Made by a program: the position numbers and the translations under genes. The notes under the pieces were generated by a model, which had not been told where the DNA came from, did no database searches, and worked only from the letters and a program-made list of their open reading frames with translations. From Verrucomicrobiaceae bacterium (GTDB taxonomy: Bacteria > Verrucomicrobiota > Verrucomicrobiia > Verrucomicrobiales > Verrucomicrobiaceae), in NCBI GenBank assembly GCA_027489965.1, contig JAIXZA010000089.1, positions 1-39,107 on the forward strand: a stretch of DNA of 39,107 bases, in the 5' to 3' direction. Of this stretch, positions 35,054 through 39,107 are shown piece after piece; positions within the stretch are counted from its first letter, which is position 1, and each line of letters begins with the position of its first letter.

Positions 35054-36463
35054 ATGACATCACCTGTGAAAGATTCTCTTGAACACCAACTCAAAGCGTT
35101 ACTGCCTCGCGGACGTGTGCTGACTTCGGCGGCTCAGTTGGCGGGCTATGGTGCCGATGGTTTGGGCTATAAGAACCATTTGCCGGATGCGGTGGTGATT
35201 CCGGCGGATGCGGAGGAGCTGGCTGGCTTCATGCAAGGCGCGAGGGCGCTGGGGGTGCCTGTGGTGATGCGTGGGGCGGGGACTTCGCTTTCGGGTGGAC
35301 CGGTGGCGGCGCAGGGTGGTGTGATCGTTCACACATCGGCGTTAAAGAAGATTCGAGAGATCAATACCGAGGGCTTCTGGTGTGAAGTCGAATGCGGTGT
35401 GGGACTCAATGATCTCGATGCAGCGCTGAAGCCGCACGGCGTGTTTTATCCGCCTGATCCATCGAGTGGTCCGGTCTGCACGCTCGGTGGTAATGTGGCT
35501 TCGAACGCGGGTGGCGCGCATTGCTTTCGCTACGGGGTGACAAGCAACTATGTGCTCGGAGTCGAGGCGATTATGCTCGATGGCAGCGTGCATCGTTTTG
35601 GTGGGCCTGCGGGTGGTCGCGGACCTTGGCGTGAGGATTGGAAACGCTTCATGATCGGCTCCGAAGGCACGCTGGCGGCTTTCACGCGCTTCTGGCTGCG
35701 ACTGCTGCCGCTGCCCGAAAAAGTGTGGACCTTTCGCGCGACCTATCCCGATATGAAAACCACGGAAGCGGCCATCCATGCTTTGGTGGCGCACTCCTCG
35801 TATCCAGCGGCCATCGAGATGCTTGATCCGCGTGGCGTGGCGATGGTGGAGAGCAGTCAGATGGCTTGTGGATTGCCCGAGGGTTCGTTCATGCTGCTGG
35901 TGGAGATTGATGGCCCAGAGGCGCTGGTCAATGCTCGTGTGGAATCCGTGGCTGAGATTTTGCGTCATGCAGGATCGCAGGACGTGATGTTTAGCGATGA
36001 GGATGCCCTTCGCCAAAAGCTCTGGAAAGCCCGCAAAGCCTCCGGTGGTCTGCTCGGCCAGTTGAGCCCCAGTTACGTCGTGCAAGACGCGGTGATACCG
36101 AAGCGTGCCTTGGCCGAGGTGCTTCAGCTAGTCTATGATGAAGCCGATGCCGCGAACATCCGCGCGGTAAATGTCTTCCACGCAGGTGATGGCAATCTGC
36201 ATCCGAACTTCCTCTTCGATTCGCGGGTGCCGGGAGAACTGGAGAAGGTAGAATTCATCAGCAAACGACTCATGCAGCGCGTCATCGACGTCGGCGGCAC
36301 GCTCAGTGGTGAGCACGGCATCGGCAATGATAAGTCCGCCTACATGCCGCTGGTGTTTGGTCCGGACTCCATGCGTCTCCAGCTTGCCGTGCCAGCCACC
36401 TTCAATCCCGCGCATCAAATGAATCCGCTCAAGGTTTTCGACAATCGCCACTTCATCGCATGA
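35054..36463 (+). CDS. GlcD-like FAD-linked 2-hydroxyacid (glycolate/lactate) oxidase subunit
   Basis: 469 residues from ATG 35054 (MTSPVKDSLEHQLKALLPRG); the frame extends upstream to 34970 but that part overlaps the FAH-family gene. It is a VAO/PCMH-type flavoprotein: the PP-loop MRGAGTSLSGGPVA (72-85), the FAD segment CTLGGNVASNAGGAHCFRYG, IGSEGTLAAFT, then the C-terminal cap motifs HAGDGNLHPNF and SGEHGIGNDK, whose histidines bind the active-site metal in D-lactate and glycolate dehydrogenases. It oxidises a 2-hydroxyacid to the 2-ketoacid and passes electrons through GlcF. Its TGA overlaps the ATG of the next gene (ATGA), as in glcDEF operons. Confidence 0.9.
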   Translation: MTSPVKDSLEHQLKALLPRGRVLTSAAQLAGYGADGLGYKNHLPDAVVIPADAEELAGFMQGARALGVPVVMRGAGTSLSGGPVAAQGGVIVHTSALKKIREINTEGFWCEVECGVGLNDLDAALKPHGVFYPPDPSSGPVCTLGGNVASNAGGAHCFRYGVTSNYVLGVEAIMLDGSVHRFGGPAGGRGPWREDWKRFMIGSEGTLAAFTRFWLRLLPLPEKVWTFRATYPDMKTTEAAIHALVAHSSYPAAIEMLDPRGVAMVESSQMACGLPEGSFMLLVEIDGPEALVNARVESVAEILRHAGSQDVMFSDEDALRQKLWKARKASGGLLGQLSPSYVVQDAVIPKRALAEVLQLVYDEADAANIRAVNVFHAGDGNLHPNFLFDSRVPGELEKVEFISKRLMQRVIDVGGTLSGEHGIGNDKSAYMPLVFGPDSMRLQLAVPATFNPAHQMNPLKVFDNRHFIA

Positions 36464-37404
36464 ACGTCTTCCCCCCCATGCAGCACGAACGGCTGTTTGT
36501 TCCCTTCCTCGATGAAGTGGATGGAACGCTGTGCCTGCCCGCGAATGCGACAGCGGCTGATGTTCATGCCCAAGCTCGTGCGCATCGCTTGCGCTTTCCG
36601 CTTCTTTTGGATGAAGCGAAGACATTGCGCGAACAAATCGCCGCCACCACTCATGCACCTGCGTCGTGCCGCTTCGGCCCCTATTGCGACAACATCCTCG
36701 GCATGAATTGGCGTCTGCCGAGCGGACGCATCGCGCGCATCGGCGAGCGTGTGGTTAAGACTACGACTGGCTATGATTGGCTCCGCTTCCTGCTGCACAG
36801 CGGTTCACGCTACGGCGAGCCTGTGGACTACGTTTTGCGGTTGAGACCTGATTGCGGATTCACGGCCATCGGCCGCTTCGATGGAGACACCAAGGCTTTG
36901 CGCTCCTGTGTCTCAAAACTACTTCACAGCGGCTGGATGCACTGGTGGGATGCGGTGGATTACGTCACGGAAGGCAGGGCATCGTTCGTGCGTGTGATGA
37001 TCCATTGTGTGCCCGAGCAAGCGCCCATCTTCGCCCAACAACTTGAACACGTCGCTGCATCGACTGGCACGCAACTAAAGCTGCAAAACAACGTGCCACC
37101 GCCCCTCGATGGCCTTCCCGATCTCGTGATCAAAACAACGCCTGATCGAGCCATCGGTCTCTCTCTGGAGCTCGCGCACGCTGCGCGGCGTTGTGTGGCG
37201 CTGTGCTACAGCGGTGTTGTCCACGTCTATATGAACGAGAGCGATGACCTCACTGAACGCACGCAAGCTCTCGTCCAACCTTACACGGCAGAACTTCACA
37301 CTCTCGGTGGCGATTGGCACTCGCGCTGGTTGCCTGCCACACCCCCGACCATCACCGAGTCTGCGTGGCTCAACACCTTGGAGGAAGCCATTCATGAGCA
37401 CTAA
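36460..37404 (+). CDS. GlcE-like subunit lacking its FAD PP-loop
   Basis: 314 residues, overlapping the GlcD stop by four bases. The identification rests on position between GlcD and GlcF, and on RVVKTTTGYDWLRFLLHSGSRYGE, which corresponds to the VKNVAGYDxSRLMxGSxGxLG segment of E. coli GlcE. The N-terminal part begins at what would be the second strand region of the FAD domain, and the PP-loop with its glycine-rich signature is absent. The C-terminal half (substrate-domain-like, SCVSKLLHSGWMHWWDAVDY) is recognisable only by length and layout. So this is a degenerate or specialised GlcE that may be structural instead of flavin-binding. Confidence 0.7.
   Translation: MNVFPPMQHERLFVPFLDEVDGTLCLPANATAADVHAQARAHRLRFPLLLDEAKTLREQIAATTHAPASCRFGPYCDNILGMNWRLPSGRIARIGERVVKTTTGYDWLRFLLHSGSRYGEPVDYVLRLRPDCGFTAIGRFDGDTKALRSCVSKLLHSGWMHWWDAVDYVTEGRASFVRVMIHCVPEQAPIFAQQLEHVAASTGTQLKLQNNVPPPLDGLPDLVIKTTPDRAIGLSLELAHAARRCVALCYSGVVHVYMNESDDLTERTQALVQPYTAELHTLGGDWHSRWLPATPPTITESAWLNTLEEAIHEH
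37380..37384 (+). promoter_or_regulatory. Ribosome binding site for glcF-like gene inside the GlcE-like coding end
   Basis: GGAGG nine bases before ATG 37394. It decides the start in favour of 37394 over an upstream extension to 37244 that would overlap the GlcE-like gene by 160 bases. Confidence 0.6.
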
Positions 37405-38611
37405 AGCAATGCCTCCAGACTACTTCTCCAACTGCACGCATTGCGGCTTCTGTCTCGCCGTCTGCCCAACTTACAAGCTCACCGGCGATGAAAACAACTC
37501 ACCGCGCGGTCGTCTGCGGCTGTGGAGTGAGGAAGCGGCGGGACGACTGCCACAAGATGAATGGACCGACTTTTACACCGCTGAATGTGTGGGCTGTCTC
37601 GCCTGTGAAACGGCCTGTCCAGCGGCAGTGCCGTATGGACAAATCTTCGAACACATTCGTCACGAGCACGTCGTCTCGCATCGCTTCAAACCAAAGCTCG
37701 CGCTCCGTTTGGCAGCGGTAGCGGTCAAGCGTCCGGTGTTGTTCAATCTCGCCCTGCTGCCTGCCCGACTTTTGCGCCGTGTCGGCCTTAGCATGCATCG
37801 CTTTCTGTTCCCTGGCCGTCCGGCTGCTGTGAAAAGCACCGCTGCGTATGCAGAGGAACTCATGCATCGACATCGCCCCACCGGACCGCGTGTGGCTTTT
37901 CTCACTGGTTGTTTGATGGAAGCCATGTTCCGCGAGATCAACTTCGCCACGGTGCGTGTGCTCATCGAGAACAACGTCCAAGTGATCATCCCTGAGGGCC
38001 AGGGTTGCTGCGGCGCGTTCCAGGAGCACACTGGACTCGATGGAGTGGAAGCGCTTCGCGAGCAGAACCGACAAGCGTTTGGCCCGCTCGATGTCGATGC
38101 CGTCGTCAGCAACTCGTCCGGTTGCGGCTACGCTTTGGGCAAGACCTTGCAGCCCGGCAAACCAGTGCGTGATGTGCTCGGCTTCCTCGGTGATCTCGGC
38201 CCCGTGCGTCGCCAGCGTGGCCGCGATGATGGCACGCGAGTCTATGTGGATCTGCCCTGCCATCTGGTGCATGGACAGAAGGCCGCAGGCATTCCCGCGA
38301 ATGTGCTCGATGCCACTGGCTACCGCTGGGAACTCGCGCCCAAGGCCAAGGACTGCTGCGGCTCCGGTGGTGTTTACAACATCCAGAAGCCCGAGAACGC
38401 ACGGCAGATCCTCGCCGACAAATCCGCCTTCCTCAACGAAGCCGAAGGCGCGCCCGTCATCCTCGGCACCTCCAACCACGTCTGCATGATGCAATGGCAC
38501 AGCGCCGGAGCCACCGGGCTCGTCACCCGCCCCTATGAGGTGAGACACATCATCCAACTCCTCGATCCAGGAGAAAAGTTCAGCATCCCTTCAACCTCAC
38601 TCCAGCCATGA
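37394..38611 (+). CDS. GlcF-like iron-sulfur subunit of glycolate/lactate oxidase
   Basis: 405 residues. Two [4Fe-4S] ferredoxin motifs near the N-terminus: Cys14, Cys17, Cys20, Cys24 (CTHCGFCLAVCP) and Cys65, Cys68, Cys71, Cys75 (CVGCLACETACP). Two CCG-type cysteine-rich domains follow, with QGCCGAFQEHTG and KDCCGSGGVYNI, as in GlcF and heterodisulfide-reductase-like subunits. It takes electrons from the flavin subunit toward the membrane quinone pool, and probably binds peripherally to the inner membrane. It overlaps the end of the GlcE-like gene by 11 bases and its stop overlaps the start of the next gene (ATGA), so the run of genes is probably one transcript. Confidence 0.9.
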   Translation: MSTKAMPPDYFSNCTHCGFCLAVCPTYKLTGDENNSPRGRLRLWSEEAAGRLPQDEWTDFYTAECVGCLACETACPAAVPYGQIFEHIRHEHVVSHRFKPKLALRLAAVAVKRPVLFNLALLPARLLRRVGLSMHRFLFPGRPAAVKSTAAYAEELMHRHRPTGPRVAFLTGCLMEAMFREINFATVRVLIENNVQVIIPEGQGCCGAFQEHTGLDGVEALREQNRQAFGPLDVDAVVSNSSGCGYALGKTLQPGKPVRDVLGFLGDLGPVRRQRGRDDGTRVYVDLPCHLVHGQKAAGIPANVLDATGYRWELAPKAKDCCGSGGVYNIQKPENARQILADKSAFLNEAEGAPVILGTSNHVCMMQWHSAGATGLVTRPYEVRHIIQLLDPGEKFSIPSTSLQP

Positions 38612-39107
38612 AAATCAACACCATGATCGCCTTCGCAGCGTTGCTCACGCTGTCTGCATTGAATGCCGCCGAGCCGGTTGATCCGAACCGCTTTGAAAAG
38701 GAAATCCTCGTGCCAGCGGCGCGTGATGCGATCCAGATGGAAGTGCTGCCGGGTGGCGATGTCATCTTTGCTGAGTTTTGGGGCACATTTAAACGTTGGG
38801 ACGCGAAGTCAGGCGGCGTGAGCATTCTGGGCTCGGTGCCGACTTATGCGAAGGGCGAGATCGGACTGCTCGGCATGGCGGTGGCGCGGGATTTTGAGCA
38901 AAGCGGGCATGTGTATGCCTTGTTCGCGCCGACGGCGAAACTCGGCACCGTGCGGGTGAGCCGCTTCACGGTGAAGGACGGCAGGATGACGGCGGAATCG
39001 GAGCTGGAACTGCTTTCATGGCCTTATGATATCGAGCACGTCTTCCACATGGGCGGCGCGATGTGGATGGATGGAAAAGGCGATCTCTACATCGGCAATG
39101 GCGACAA
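38608..39107 (+). CDS. Secreted PQQ-type sugar (sorbosone/glucose) dehydrogenase-like beta-propeller, 3' truncated
   Basis: The frame opens at ATG 38608 inside the GlcF-like stop and runs off the window after 166 codons. It has a signal peptide (MKINTMIAFAALLTLSALNA, then AEPVDP). The sequence AIQMEVLPGGDVIFAEFWGT, then GEIGLLGMAVARDFEQSG, then HMGGAMWMDGKGDLYIGNGD matches the opening blades of the GSDH/sorbosone dehydrogenase propeller that binds PQQ and oxidises sugars in the periplasm. In PVC bacteria such proteins often continue into cytochrome c or other domains; that part lies outside this window. Confidence 0.8.
   Translation, partial: MKINTMIAFAALLTLSALNAAEPVDPNRFEKEILVPAARDAIQMEVLPGGDVIFAEFWGTFKRWDAKSGGVSILGSVPTYAKGEIGLLGMAVARDFEQSGHVYALFAPTAKLGTVRVSRFTVKDGRMTAESELELLSWPYDIEHVFHMGGAMWMDGKGDLYIGNGD

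Noticed and set aside
37499..38557. 352-codon minus-strand ORF opposite the GlcF-like gene
   Set aside because: Antisense shadow of a gene with two intact ferredoxin motifs; no recognisable protein.

Overview
The window looks like chromosomal DNA from a Verrucomicrobiota bacterium, probably Verrucomicrobiaceae-like. The evidence is a giant autotransporter-associated beta-strand repeat protein with a PEP-CTERM tail, DUF1501 proteins paired with planctomycete-type cytochrome c/DUF1549/DUF1553 proteins, an iduronate-2-sulfatase-like secreted sulfatase, and a PQQ-type sugar dehydrogenase fragment with a signal peptide. I see no tRNA, rRNA, CRISPR array, transposase or integrase. The taxonomic call is inference from gene families only.

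Layout. (1) 1-12046: the 3' 12 kb of a giant repetitive surface/secreted protein. (2) 12106-16417, plus strand: RNase HI, a Bax-inhibitor-1-like membrane protein, a secreted sulfatase, and an orphan ParA ATPase overlapping a protein of unknown function. (3) 16418-17843: an AT-rich, gene-poor patch with a doubtful small ORF, two small hairpins, a minus-strand secreted protein whose signal peptide is split by a one-base frameshift in a 9-A run, and a remnant of an RHS/YD-repeat protein. (4) 17844-20551: a short NagA-like deacetylase, and convergent to it a large fusion of a TrhO (rhodanese) tRNA hydroxylase with an RluA-type pseudouridine synthase. (5) 20769-24795: a tight four-gene operon made of a xylose-isomerase-like protein, a DhnA-type class I aldolase, a Gfo/Idh/MocA oxidoreductase and a PfkB kinase. 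(6) 24859-33956: a symmetrical quartet DUF1501 - cytochrome/DUF1549/DUF1553 - cytochrome/DUF1549/DUF1553 - DUF1501; the last gene is bracketed by a perfect 27-bp direct repeat. (7) 34180-39107: a fumarylacetoacetate-hydrolase-family protein followed by GlcD-, GlcE- and GlcF-like glycolate/lactate oxidase subunits and the start of a PQQ-type sugar dehydrogenase, with overlapping or nearly overlapping ends.

Reading them together: the window has a strong carbohydrate flavour. Region 5 has the parts of an isomerise/phosphorylate/cleave sugar route with an added dehydrogenase. Region 7 fits the end of a non-phosphorylative deoxy-sugar acid route, in which an FAH-family hydrolase releases pyruvate plus a 2-hydroxyacid that GlcDEF could oxidise. 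Region 6 encodes exported haem proteins and Tat-exported sulfatase-fold proteins of unknown function that are typical of polysaccharide-degrading PVC bacteria. Substrates are not shown by the sequence. The most unusual items are the metal-ligand change in the isomerase, the TrhO-RluA fusion, the shortened GlcE, the 27-bp repeat pair and the symmetrical DUF1501 quartet.
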